64,000 nucleotides of DNA from an uncultured Eubacteriaceae bacterium (lineage in GTDB: Bacteria; Bacillota; Clostridia; Lachnospirales; CAG-274), in the NCBI GenBank assembly GCA_947086655.1, contig CAMTZM010000002.1, forward strand, positions 1 through 64,000, in the 5' to 3' direction. Below, one piece after another: positions 46,424-56,603 of the stretch; positions within the stretch are counted from its first letter, which is position 1; the number at the start of each line of letters is the position of its first letter. Position numbers and translations under genes: made by a program. The notes under the pieces are model-generated. The model saw nothing but the letters and a program-made list of their open reading frames with translations. It was not told where the DNA came from and did not search any database.

Positions 46424-46708
46424 ATGAAACTTAAACCATTAGGTGACAGAGTAGTTATTAAGCAATTAGAAGCGGAGGAAACTACAAAATCTGGTATTGT
46501 TCTTCCTACGCAGTCAAAAGAAAAGCCGCAGGAAGCAGAGGTTGTAGCTGTGGGACCAGGAGCTGTGGAAGATGGAAAAGTTGTTCCTATGCAGGTTAAT
46601 GTTGGCGATAAGGTTATATATTCTAAATATGCAGGAACGGAAGTTAAAATTGATAAAGAAGAATATATTATTGTAAAAGAAAGCGATATTTTAGCTATTG
46701 TAGAATAA
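46424..46708 (+). CDS. groES: Co-chaperonin GroES
   Basis: 94 residues. [19 protein letters not shown], the mobile loop [25 protein letters not shown] and [32 protein letters not shown] at the end are typical. Caps the GroEL ring. Preceded by GGGAGG and the CIRCE operator; 47 nt before groEL. Confidence 0.98.
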   Translation: MKLKPLGDRVVIKQLEAEETTKSGIVLPTQSKEKPQEAEVVAVGPGAVEDGKVVPMQVNVGDKVIYSKYAGTEVKIDKEEYIIVKESDILAIVE

Positions 46709-46731
46709 TTATAACTTATTAATAATTATGA

Positions 46732-48378
<1,647 letters not shown>

Positions 48379-48382
48379 TAGT

Positions 48383-48523
48383 TTATTTAACTAATTGAGT
48401 AAGTACCCCGCTGTTTTAAGGGGATACTTAACTATATATTCAGTGAGAGGAAAAACTTTCACTAAATATATAGGCGAATTTTTTAGCTCGTTGGTTACTA
48501 AAATTTTAGTAGTATTGACTATA
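48383..48523 (+). repeat. Dispersed intergenic repeat, long copy (E)
   Basis: TTTATTTAACTAATTGAGTA, AGTACCCCGCTGTTTTAAGG, GGATACTTAACTATATATTC, a dyad TATATTCAGTGAGA/TCACTAAATATA, then GGCGAATTTTTTAGC and TACTAAAATTTTAGTAGT. Block order matches copy B at 15648-15802. Lies between groEL and its terminator, so it is transcribed in the groESL 3' UTR. Confidence 0.65.
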
Positions 48524-48571
48524 AAAAAGGCTGTAACAAAATGTAAAATTGTTTTGTTACAGCCTTTTTAC
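48523..48571. terminator. Terminator between groEL and the THUMP methyltransferase
   Basis: AAAAAAGGCTGTAACAAAA pairs with TTTTGTTACAGCCTTTTT over a short loop; strong in both directions. Confidence 0.9.
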
Positions 48572-48590
48572 AATAATTTTTAAAATGTTT

Positions 48591-49718
48591 CTATGGGCGG
48601 GTTCCAAAAAATTGGTAATAATCTGTTTTAATATTTCCATTAAACAATTTTCTTTTTTTATCGGCTTTTCTGCCATAAAGTTTTTCAAATTCCTCACAAG
48701 AAGTTATTACATATACAGACCATGTTTTATTTTTATTAAATTTGTTTCCCATTTGTCTGTATAATTTTTCTATTTCATTAATAGTTCCAATTCTTTCGGC
48801 ATAAGGGGGATTACATATACAAATCCCGTAATCATCCATTAGTTTTATTTCTTCAAAAGGCTGTACTTTAAAATATATGCAGTCGTCAACTCCGGCAAGA
48901 GACGCATTATGCTTTGCATTTTCTATTGCTTTGCTGTCAATATCCGATGCGTAAATTTCAAGCTTTAAATTAACATCAATTTTACCATAAGCGTTTTTTC
49001 TTTCTTCTTTCCATAGTTTTTGGGGAATTATATCCCAATTTTCTGAAACAAATTTTCTCAATATTCCGGGAGCTATATTTTTTGCTTTTAAAGCAGTTTC
49101 AATTGGAATTGTTCCGCTTCCACATACAGGATCAAGCAGTATCCTGTCTTTTTTCCAAAAACTAAGTGCTATAAGAGCATGTGCTAATGTTTCTTTTAAT
49201 GGAGCAGTTACAGATGATTGTCTATATCCTCTTTTATTTAAAGAAGGACCGGTTGTATCCAGTGTTAATATGGCTGTATCTTTTAAAATTGATACTTGTA
49301 TTTTATATTTAGCTCCGTTTTTTTCAAACCAGTTTACATTATATTTTTTCTTTAAACTTTCAACTACGGCTTTTTCTACTATTGATTGACAATCAGGTAT
49401 ACTGAATAACTTTGATTTTACAGATTTTCCGCTTACTGTAAAGTTACCGTTTTTTGGTATCCAATCACTCCATGGTAAAGCCTTTGTGTTTTCAAATAAT
49501 TCTTCAAATGTTTCGGCTTTAAACCTTCCTATTACAACAAGAACCCTGTCGGCACTTCTTAGCCATATATTAGCTTTTGGGACTGCTGAAATATTTGAAG
49601 TGAAAGAAATTGCTCCATCACTTGTTTTTATATTTTCAAAACCTAAATCGATTATTTCTCTTTTTACTACACTTTCTAATCCAAATGTTGATGTAGCTAT
49701 AAATTCAAATTTGTCCAT
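48591..49718 (-). CDS. THUMP-domain rRNA (guanine-N2) methyltransferase
   Basis: 375 residues. N-terminal THUMP-like RNA-binding domain (FEFIATSTFGLESVVKREI...), then a Rossmann SAM methyltransferase with LLDPVCGSGTIPIETALKA, SDIDSKAIENAKHNA and the catalytic ICNPPYAERIG. This is the RlmL/YpsC-type class that makes N2-methylguanine in 23S rRNA. The exact target base is not set by sequence. It ends in the bidirectional terminator and borders the accessory island on the left. Confidence 0.9.
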   Translation of the reverse strand: MDKFEFIATSTFGLESVVKREIIDLGFENIKTSDGAISFTSNISAVPKANIWLRSADRVLVVIGRFKAETFEELFENTKALPWSDWIPKNGNFTVSGKSVKSKLFSIPDCQSIVEKAVVESLKKKYNVNWFEKNGAKYKIQVSILKDTAILTLDTTGPSLNKRGYRQSSVTAPLKETLAHALIALSFWKKDRILLDPVCGSGTIPIETALKAKNIAPGILRKFVSENWDIIPQKLWKEERKNAYGKIDVNLKLEIYASDIDSKAIENAKHNASLAGVDDCIYFKVQPFEEIKLMDDYGICICNPPYAERIGTINEIEKLYRQMGNKFNKNKTWSVYVITSCEEFEKLYGRKADKKRKLFNGNIKTDYYQFFGTRP

Positions 49719-49826
49719 TACTTATTTCTCCCTGTGTATTATATAAGCTTTTTTTTGTTTTGTTATTTTTAATATTTTTATTTTATCACAAAATCTATAT
49801 TTTGGACACTTGTAAAAGGCATTTAT

Positions 49827-50988
49827 TCACGGAAACAGGATTTACTTTTTTGCACCAAAAAGAATGCTCAATAAAACTTCAGGATTAAGAGCAGCTTTGA
49901 ACATCATTTTTTTGCTTATGCGTCCGTACTGTGCTTGTGTAACAAGAGAAAGTGCTGTTTTACGTAAAACATTCATATTTAACGGTGAATTATCTTTTCT
50001 TACTCTTGAACTATCTTCTAAAAATATTACATCTAAACACCAATGAAGCTGATTTTCTATAGACCAATGTTTTCTCGCAGAATATGCAAATTCATTAATA
50101 TCTGTTAATGATGTTATAAAATATCTCGTATATTCGCTTTTTTTATCATCTTCATATATTGTTGATTTGACTGCACCTATACTTTGTAATCCTTTCCAGT
50201 CCTTTTTTTGTTCAAGCCACGAAATGTCCCTGAGAAGTCTGTATTCTCGTTTTTCTATCCTTCCGTGTCCTTTGTCATATGTTTTAATACACGGCAGTTC
50301 CTTCTTAAATTCTAAAAAATAATTATCAACATCTTTATACAATATAGGCTGATTACTTTTTAATCCTATAGTATAATCTGCTTTTCCATCAATGATTTTT
50401 TTGACAATTTTTTTCTGACAACTCATCGCATCCGCTGTTATTATTGCTCCTTCTACATCTATTAAATTGAGTAATTCCGGAACTGCTGTTATTTCATTTG
50501 TTTTTTCTTCAACTGCTAATTCTCCCAATGTTATTTGATTTTCCGCTACAAATGCACTTATAACATGATACGCCTTATGTTCTTTATTTCCACTTCCACA
50601 GATTGTTTTTCCATCTAATCCAATAACACAACGTTTTTGACGCTCGATTTCAATCCAATTTGCCAAACATCTTGAAAGTTCCGATGGAACAAGTTTTTCA
50701 AATAAACGTCTGAATGTATCGCTGTCCGGTATACCGTTTGGAAGTTCAAGAAAATTTCGTAAAAATTCTTCACGTTCTATGCCGAATTCCTCCATATCGG
50801 CATAATCTTCACCGCCGCATATTATAGTACATAAACCAATAATTATTATATCTTCAAGTTTATGTCGGATATTTCCGTACTCTGTTCTTCTTGGGTCATT
50901 TATGTTTTTTATCTCTTCTTTTAATTTTTCTATTTTCATATTTTTATCTTATATTATTTTTCTAAAAAAGTAAATGCTGTTGTCATGA
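49827..50988 (-). mobile_element. ISAs1-family insertion sequence
   Basis: Imperfect terminal inverted repeats of about 25 bp: left TCACGGAAACAGGATTTACT (49827 on) and right, read inverted, TCATGACAACAGCATTTACT (ending 50988), both continuing into a T-run. They enclose one full-length transposase gene whose stop codon lies inside the left repeat. No clear target-site duplication was found by eye. Confidence 0.8.
49842..50939 (-). CDS. ISAs1-family DDE transposase
   Basis: 365 residues, apparently intact. The N-terminal DDE_Tnp_1-associated domain (INDPRRTEYGNIRHKLEDII, DYADMEEFG, GIPDSDTFRRLF) is followed by the catalytic domain with acidic residues in IGLDGKTICGSG, AIITADAMSCQKKI and WSIENQLHWCLDVIF. 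Encoded opposite to the defence operon on its right. The intact frame and clear ends suggest a fairly recent insertion. Confidence 0.92.
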   Translation of the reverse strand: MKIEKLKEEIKNINDPRRTEYGNIRHKLEDIIIIGLCTIICGGEDYADMEEFGIEREEFLRNFLELPNGIPDSDTFRRLFEKLVPSELSRCLANWIEIERQKRCVIGLDGKTICGSGNKEHKAYHVISAFVAENQITLGELAVEEKTNEITAVPELLNLIDVEGAIITADAMSCQKKIVKKIIDGKADYTIGLKSNQPILYKDVDNYFLEFKKELPCIKTYDKGHGRIEKREYRLLRDISWLEQKKDWKGLQSIGAVKSTIYEDDKKSEYTRYFITSLTDINEFAYSARKHWSIENQLHWCLDVIFLEDSSRVRKDNSPLNMNVLRKTALSLVTQAQYGRISKKMMFKAALNPEVLLSILFGAKK

Positions 50989-51006
50989 GAAATTAAACAA
51001 ATGATA

Positions 51007-51035
51007 TTTATTTTATTCGAATATTGTAATATAAT
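51007..51035 (+). promoter_or_regulatory. Putative promoter of the restriction/SEFIR operon
   Basis: Perfect TATAAT at 51030-51035, with a weak TTTATT -35 at 51007-51012 (17-nt spacing), 29 nt before the methylase start and just inside the edge of the IS element. It is the only candidate between the IS and the operon. Confidence 0.4.
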
Positions 51036-51064
51036 ATTAATTATGATAAGTGAGGAGTGTTTGT

Positions 51065-52135
51065 ATGGAATTTATGTCAGCAAAAGAGGCTGCTAATAAA
51101 TGGGGAATATCACAACGGCGTGTTGCTGTTCTTTGTTCTGAAAACAGAATTACAGATGCGGCTATGGTTGGAAATATGTGGATTATTCCTGATACTGCCA
51201 AAAAGCCTGAAGATGCAAGAAGTAAAAAGTATATAATGAATGACGATAAAATTATAAAGCCTTTTTTAAAATGGGCAGGTGGAAAAGGACAGCTTTTAAA
51301 GGAAATTGAAAAATATTATCCTTTTGACAGCAAGGCTATAAAAAAATATGCAGAACCTTTTGTCGGAGGGGGAGCAGTATTGTTTGATATTTTGAATAAA
51401 TATAACTTGGAAGAAGTTTATATAAGTGATATAAATTTTGAACTTATTAATACTTATTATACTATTCGAGATAAAATTGACGAGCTTATTAATTTACTGT
51501 CAGTCTATCAGTCAGAATATGTTTCACTTGAAACAGAATTGCGAAAAAAGTATTATATTGAAAAAAGAGAACGCTTTAATTATTTAAAAATTAATGGTGA
51601 TGAAAACGTAGATATAGAAAAAGCCTCGCTTATGATTTTTTTGAATAAAACTTGTTTTAACGGCTTATTTCGTGTGAATAGAAAAGGGTTATTTAATGTA
51701 CCTATGGGTGCATATAAAAATCCTCTTATATGTGATGAAATAAATCTTCGCTTAGTATCGGAAAAATTAAAAAATGTAAATATCGTTTGCGATGATTATA
51801 AAAAATCGGCTGATTTTATTGATAAACATACTTTTGTGTATTTTGATCCTCCGTACAGACCTTTGACAGAAACAGCAAATTTTACGGCTTATACGGAGGA
51901 ATTGTTTAATGATGACGAACAAATTACCCTTGCACGTTTTGCCGATGAAATAACTAATAAAGGGGCAAAAGTTCTTATTAGTAACTCAGATCCTAAAAAT
52001 ATGGATATTTCTGATGATTTTTTTGATAATATTTATTCTGAGTATAAAATCAAAAGAGTTGGGGCTAACCGTATTATTAATTGTAAAAGTGAAGCAAGAG
52101 GAAAAATTAAAGAACTTTTAATTTCAAACTTTTAA
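51065..52135 (+). CDS. Dam/DpnM-like adenine methyltransferase with N-terminal HTH
   Basis: 356 residues from the ATG at 51065, 7 nt after AGGAG. Residues 1-55 are a small helix-turn-helix-like module (MSAKEAANKWGISQRRV, NRITDAAMVGNMWIIP). The rest is a D12-class alpha-group N6-adenine methylase: motif X KPFLKWAGGKGQLL (65-78), motif I EPFVGGGAVLFD (97-108) and catalytic D261-P-P-Y. The predicted site is GATC, from similarity to DpnM/Dam and from the adjacent DpnII-type nuclease. DpnM is about 285 residues, so the extra N-terminus is a real addition that could bind DNA or autoregulate the operon. First gene of the accessory operon. Confidence 0.92.
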   Translation: MEFMSAKEAANKWGISQRRVAVLCSENRITDAAMVGNMWIIPDTAKKPEDARSKKYIMNDDKIIKPFLKWAGGKGQLLKEIEKYYPFDSKAIKKYAEPFVGGGAVLFDILNKYNLEEVYISDINFELINTYYTIRDKIDELINLLSVYQSEYVSLETELRKKYYIEKRERFNYLKINGDENVDIEKASLMIFLNKTCFNGLFRVNRKGLFNVPMGAYKNPLICDEINLRLVSEKLKNVNIVCDDYKKSADFIDKHTFVYFDPPYRPLTETANFTAYTEELFNDDEQITLARFADEITNKGAKVLISNSDPKNMDISDDFFDNIYSEYKIKRVGANRIINCKSEARGKIKELLISNF

Positions 52136-52148
52136 GGATGAAAATTTT

Positions 52149-52325
52149 ATGCCGTATACTATAAAAGCAAAATGTCCATGCTGTAATAAAGAAGCTGATG
52201 GATTAAAAGAAATAGATGAAAAATTTGGGTGGAGAATACCTAATGATAAAACAATACCCCAATCATATTGCAGAAAATGTCGTGCTGCTCATTGTAAAGC
52301 AGGAGAACCTTGCAAAGTGAAATGA
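52149..52325 (+). CDS. 58-residue cysteine-rich microprotein in the restriction operon
   Basis: Short gene with AAGGATG before the ATG at 52149, 13 nt after the methylase stop. It encodes 58 residues: KCPCCNKEADGL near the start, KFGWRIPNDKTIPQSY in the middle and YCRKCRAAHCKAGEPCKVK at the end. The seven cysteines include CPCC and C-x2-C-x4-C-x5-C, strongly suggesting a zinc-ribbon. It sits between methylase and nuclease genes in the same operon, so a regulatory or nuclease-associated role is inferred; I know of no assigned function. Confidence 0.75.
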   Translation: MPYTIKAKCPCCNKEADGLKEIDEKFGWRIPNDKTIPQSYCRKCRAAHCKAGEPCKVK

Positions 52326-52335
52326 GGTTGAATAT

Positions 52336-53199
52336 ATGAAAAATAGAAATTTTAATGATTGGCTATCGTATTTTCGCAATAGTATAGCGGATTATGGATA
52401 TTATATTGATTTTGAAAAAGTTCACAATAATGTGAACAATATAAAAGTTGAACTTAATATACTTAATTCTTTGATAGGTTCGAAAAATATTGAGAAGGAT
52501 TTTAAAAATTTGATTGCTGAATATCCTAAAGTAATAAAGTGTATACCTCTGCTTTTAGCAGTTAGAGCAAATGAAATATATGCTATTGATGAAGATGGTG
52601 CTTTTAAATATAATTTTAAAGAGCCTAATCTTTCGGTTGAACAATATAAAGTATTTATGCGAAAAACAGGATTATTTGATTTAATACAAAATCATATTAT
52701 AAGTAATCTTGTTGATTATGCAACAGGTGTTGAAACCGGTCTTGATTCAAACGGCAGAAAAAATCGTGGCGGTCATCTTATGGAAAATTTAGTTGAGAAT
52801 TTTATTAAAAAAGCCGGATTTATTAAAGATAAAAATTATTTCAAAGAAATGTATATTCATCAGATTACAGAAAAATGGGAAATTGATTTATCAGCTATTT
52901 CCAATCAGGGCAAATCTGAAAAGCGTTTTGACTTTGTTGTAAAAACTGATAATATGATATATGGTATTGAAACTAATTTTTATACAGGCGGCGGTTCTAA
53001 ACTTAATGAAACAGCAAGAAGTTATAAACAGATTGCCGGGGAATGTAAGGATATTGCTAATTTTACATTTGTATGGTTTACTGATGGGAAAGGCTGGACA
53101 AGTGCAAGACATAATCTTGAAGAAACTTTTGATGTTATGGAACATATTTACTCTATTAACGATTTGGAGAATGGTATAATAAAAGAGGTTTTTAAATAA
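52336..53199 (+). CDS. DpnII-family type II restriction endonuclease (GATC)
   Basis: 287 residues, almost exactly the length of R.DpnII. Family blocks: FNDWLSYFRNSIADYGYYIDFEKV at the N-terminus, GLDSNGRKNRGGHLMENLVE in the middle, and the nuclease core KWEIDLSAI ... KRFDFVVKTD ... YGIETNFYTGGGSKLNE. The core resembles PD-(D/E)xK with E-x-N in place of E-x-K, as in this family. It should cut unmethylated GATC and be blocked by the upstream methylase. Its stop overlaps the next start by 1 nt (TAATG). Confidence 0.93.
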   Translation: MKNRNFNDWLSYFRNSIADYGYYIDFEKVHNNVNNIKVELNILNSLIGSKNIEKDFKNLIAEYPKVIKCIPLLLAVRANEIYAIDEDGAFKYNFKEPNLSVEQYKVFMRKTGLFDLIQNHIISNLVDYATGVETGLDSNGRKNRGGHLMENLVENFIKKAGFIKDKNYFKEMYIHQITEKWEIDLSAISNQGKSEKRFDFVVKTDNMIYGIETNFYTGGGSKLNETARSYKQIAGECKDIANFTFVWFTDGKGWTSARHNLEETFDVMEHIYSINDLENGIIKEVFK

Positions 53200-53948
53200 T
53201 GAAGGAAAAGAAAATAAATAAATGGGAGCCGGAAAACTTTGAACTTGAAATGACTACACATTGGTCTTTTCCAAATCGTGGAGATTGGGCAACTCACGAT
53301 GCAAAATGGCATGGAAATTGGTCGCCGTACATACCAAGAAATATTATATTAAGGTATTCACAAGAAGGCGACTTGGTTCTTGATCAGTTTGCCGGAGGAG
53401 GTACTACACTTGTTGAAGCAAAGCTTCTAAATCGTGATATAATTGGTGTAGATGTTAATGAAACTGCATTAGAACGCTGTCGGGAAAAAGTTGATTTTGA
53501 TTATAAACTGGCTAAAGGCAAAGTATATATTAAAAAAGGTGATGCGAGAAATCTTGATTTTATACCTGATGAAAGTATAGATTTAATTTGTACTCATCCT
53601 CCTTATGCCAATATTATTCAATATAGTGAAAATATAGAGGAAGATATATCCCGTTGTAAAATACCTGAGTTTCTTGGTGAAATGAAAATGGTAGCATCAG
53701 AAAGTTATCGGGTTTTAAAAAAGGATAAATTTTGTGCTGTCCTTATGGGTGATACAAGGTAAAAAGGACATATGATTCCTATGTCTTTTGATGTAATGAA
53801 AACTTTTCAAGAAGTTGGATTTAAGTTGAAAGAATTGATTATAAAGGAACAGCATAATTGTACGGCAACTGGTTATTGGAAAACAAATAGTGTGAAATAT
53901 AATTTTTTATTGATTGCACACGAATGTTTGTTTGTATTTAGAAAGTGA
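53199..53948 (+). pseudogene. Second DNA methyltransferase, interrupted by one in-frame stop
   Basis: The frame opens at 53199 and runs to a TAA at 53760-53762, then continues in the same frame for 61 codons (KGHMIPMSFDVMKTFQEVGF ... LLIAHECLFVFRK) to TGA at 53946-53948. The whole is about 249 codons. Visible motifs: THWSFPNRGDW, NWSPYIPRNIILRYS, motif I LDQFAGGGTTLVEA, GVDVNETALERC, and motif IV CTHPPYANIIQYS. It is not DpnA-like; the I-then-IV order and short length fit a COG0863-type N4/N6 methyltransferase. The sense continuation after the stop indicates a recent nonsense change, most simply AAA to TAA. The truncated product keeps motifs I and IV but loses the C-terminal strands. Confidence 0.85.
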
Positions 53949-53955
53949 GGATAAA

Positions 53956-55404
53956 ATGCAAGAAGATAAAATACCAAAAATATTCATATCATATTCGTGG
54001 AGCAGAGATGATATAGTTTTACCATTAGCAGAACGCTTAGTTTCGCATGGTGTAGAAGTTGTTTTAGATAAGTGGGAATTAAAAGATGGTCAAGATAAAT
54101 ATGCTTTTATGGAACAGTGTGTAACTGACCCTAATATTGATAGAGTTTTAATTATCTGTGATAAGTTATATACTGAGAAAGCTAACAATAGAGAGGGTGG
54201 TGTTGGCGATGAAACTGTAATTATTTCTCCTGAAATGTATGGTCACGAAAAACAAGAAAAGTTTATACCAATAGTAGCAGAACATGACGAAAATGATGAA
54301 CCTTATTTGCCAGCATATCTAAAAACTAGAATTTACATTGATTTATCTAATGATACGGAATTTGAGGTGGGATATGAAAAGCTTTTGCGAAATATATATG
54401 AAAAACCCCTATTTAAAAAACCGAAATTAGGAAGTAAACCAGAATGGTTAGAAGATGAAACTAATTATTTTCTTATAAGAGATTTAATAAAACAGATAAA
54501 AGGTGCTTTCAATAAAAGAAAACAAGAAATATTAATTCAAAAATTTATAGCACAATATATTGAAAATATGAAACAATATTATAATAAGAATATTAAAGAT
54601 GCCAGAGAAGTTTTCAATAAATTTATAGAAACTAAGGTTATAAGAGATGTTTTTTTGGATTTTTTAGATGTTATTATAGAGTTAGATATCGAAATAGGCG
54701 ATTTATTATGTAATATTTTTGAAACCTTTTATAATACTTTGATTTATACTAAAACATATTCAAATTCATCTTCATGTAAAGATTATGAATTTGATGTATA
54801 TAAATGTTATATATGGGAATTATTTATATGCACAGTTACCTTTTTAAGATATTATAAAGAGTATGGTATACTTAACTGCATTTTAAGTAATACATATTTT
54901 CTTAGATTTACACCTTTAGATGATGAATTAACAGCTGCTAATTATTCAAAATTTAGACATTACAGCAGAATAATTGAGGAATATTATAAACCAACAACTG
55001 AGAAAAAGAATAAATATACTTTATTAGGTGATGTTATTTGTCATGAAAGAGAAAAAAAACCAATTTATACAACTGAAACCTTGGCTCAAGCTGATTTATT
55101 TCTACATCAGGTTTTTAATGCACTGAATTTAAAGGTAAATGAACGATATTATTTTTACAATTCACGTTGGTTTCCTACTTGTTATATCTATACAGAAGAG
55201 GGAGTAACCGAATGGATAAAAATGAAATCTAAAAGGTATTGTGAAAAAATGTTTGTATTATTTGGTGTTTCAAATGTTAGCGATTTAAAACAAGCTATAG
55301 CAAATTGTGCTACTAATAAAGATATTAGATACAGTGATTGCTACTATACTGCTCCGTCAATTTTAAGTTGTATAAAACTTGAAGAAATAGGAAGTATGAA
55401 TTAA
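53956..55404 (+). CDS. SEFIR-domain protein, candidate anti-phage effector
   Basis: 482 residues from the ATG at 53956, just after AGTGAGGA and 7 nt past the methyltransferase stop; an earlier in-frame ATG at 53914 lies inside that gene. Residues 7-150 are a SEFIR domain (TIR superfamily): IFISYSW at 9-15, AERLVSHGVEVVLDKWELKD at 25-44, DRVLIICDKLYTEKAN and ETVIISPEMYG. SEFIR proteins are reported single-gene anti-phage systems thought to act by NAD+ depletion. Residues 160-482 are a Lys/Tyr-rich, mostly helical region I do not recognise, presumably the sensor. There is no membrane span. Placement at the end of a restriction operon supports a defence role. Confidence 0.85.
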   Translation: MQEDKIPKIFISYSWSRDDIVLPLAERLVSHGVEVVLDKWELKDGQDKYAFMEQCVTDPNIDRVLIICDKLYTEKANNREGGVGDETVIISPEMYGHEKQEKFIPIVAEHDENDEPYLPAYLKTRIYIDLSNDTEFEVGYEKLLRNIYEKPLFKKPKLGSKPEWLEDETNYFLIRDLIKQIKGAFNKRKQEILIQKFIAQYIENMKQYYNKNIKDAREVFNKFIETKVIRDVFLDFLDVIIELDIEIGDLLCNIFETFYNTLIYTKTYSNSSSCKDYEFDVYKCYIWELFICTVTFLRYYKEYGILNCILSNTYFLRFTPLDDELTAANYSKFRHYSRIIEEYYKPTTEKKNKYTLLGDVICHEREKKPIYTTETLAQADLFLHQVFNALNLKVNERYYFYNSRWFPTCYIYTEEGVTEWIKMKSKRYCEKMFVLFGVSNVSDLKQAIANCATNKDIRYSDCYYTAPSILSCIKLEEIGSMN

Positions 55405-55798
55405 TTGTTACAGGTTATTAGAAATGTAATACTATTTATAATCCAATGAAACCTTACCAAAATTATAGTTTTATTTTTATTAAAAGGCGGCATTAATCCT
55501 TATTTTTATTTGGCAAGATTTTCTTAGGGGGAGCAATAAAAATAATTTTTTATATATTTATGTAAAAAATTATTAATAATATAATATTGTCAAATTTAGA
55601 TTTTATGTTAATATTAAAATGTAGGTTGTTTTTTCAGTTATTTAAATACTTTAGCATATAAATTTAGTGACAATAAAATGACAATAATAATTTAAAAAAT
55701 CTATATAATTTATATAATTTCAAATAATAAAAACTTATTTTTTCAATATTTCTATAAAGAAGATAATTAAAATATATATGAAATTTGCGAGTGGGAAT
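55405..55798. other. Gene-free AT-rich spacer before the IS200 element
   Basis: No coding frame, RNA gene or clear terminator is visible. GC-poor sequence with scattered ATAAT and TTATATAA runs. It may hold the weakly defined end of the defence operon transcript. Confidence 0.5.
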
Positions 55799-55927
55799 AG
55801 TCAGAACCACCGGCTAAGCCGGTGGTTCTGACTATTCATATTATGGGTCGTGACCCAGTTGAGCACCCAAAAGGTGCGAAACAAAAAACCACCCGCTATG
55901 CGGGTGAGGAACAAGGAGTTATACAAA

Positions 55928-56004
55928 AAAATCACCTTTCTGATATAATAACTGATATAATAAGGTTGTTCAAGCCAAAATTATATAAGAAGAAAGGTGA
56001 TTTT
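55928..56004 (+). promoter_or_regulatory. RBS-sequestering inverted repeat of IS200 tnpA
   Basis: AAAATCACCTTTCT (55928-55941) is the exact complement of AGAAAGGTGATTTT (55991-56004), which contains the tnpA ribosome binding site AAAGGTG; the ATG follows at 56006. In IS200 a 5' leader structure is known to hide the tnpA ribosome binding site, and this arrangement fits that mechanism. Confidence 0.75.
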
Positions 56005-56005
56005 A

Positions 56006-56457
56006 ATGGCAAATAAAGCAAACAGTTTATCGCACACAAAGTGGTTATGTAAATATCACATAGTATTTACTCCAAAATATAGAAGAAAAATAATATACAA
56101 TCAGTATCAAGTTTGCATGATATAATAAAACAGCTATGTGCATATAAAGGTGTGGAAATAATAGAAGGACATATGATGCCTGACCATGTACATTTGCTTT
56201 TAAGTATTCCACCCAAAATAAGTGTATCACAATTTATGGGATACCTCAAGGGTAAAAGTTCACTAATGATGTTTGATAAACATGCAAATTTAAAATATAA
56301 ATTTGGGAACAGACATTTTTGGGCAGAGGGATATTATATAAGTACAGTAGGGCTTAATGAGGCAACAATAAAGAAATACATACAAGAACAAGAAAAACAT
56401 GATATAGCGATGGACAAATTAAGTGTAAAAGAATATGAAGACCCCTTTAGGGGTTAG
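56006..56457 (+). pseudogene. tnpA: IS200 transposase TnpA, frameshifted
   Basis: From 56006 the first frame reads MANKANSLSHTKWLCKYHI and continues through PKYRRKIIYNQ, then runs into a stop after CMI. A second frame takes over at about 56106 (SSLHDIIKQLCAYKG) and continues to the normal end at 56457. The second part has the HUH motif in MPDHVHLLLSI and the catalytic tyrosine region ATIKKYIQEQEKHD. The join lacks part of the residues expected there, so a small deletion with frameshift has probably inactivated the gene. The right half alone cannot give active TnpA. Confidence 0.85.
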
Positions 56458-56603
56458 CCGGTATTACAATGCCCTTTTAAGGGCGGCAACGAGTCAAAGG
56501 CGATTATGGGCTTGAACAAAGTGAAAGCCAGCGTCTTTAGACGCCGGCTGGTAACTGCCCCTTATAGGGGCGAGCAAACCACCCGTTTGACGGGCGGTTC
56601 TGA

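Noticed and set aside
48395-48583. 62-codon frame after groEL
   Set aside because: It covers repeat copy E and the terminator hairpin; no coding signal.
53199-53762. Treating the second methyltransferase as a complete 187-residue gene
   Set aside because: The same frame continues in sense for 61 codons past the TAA and ends just before the SEFIR start, so the stop is better read as an interruption.
55822-56016. 64-codon frame in the left end of the IS200 element
   Set aside because: It runs through end palindromes and the tnpA leader stem; no family resemblance or ribosome binding site.
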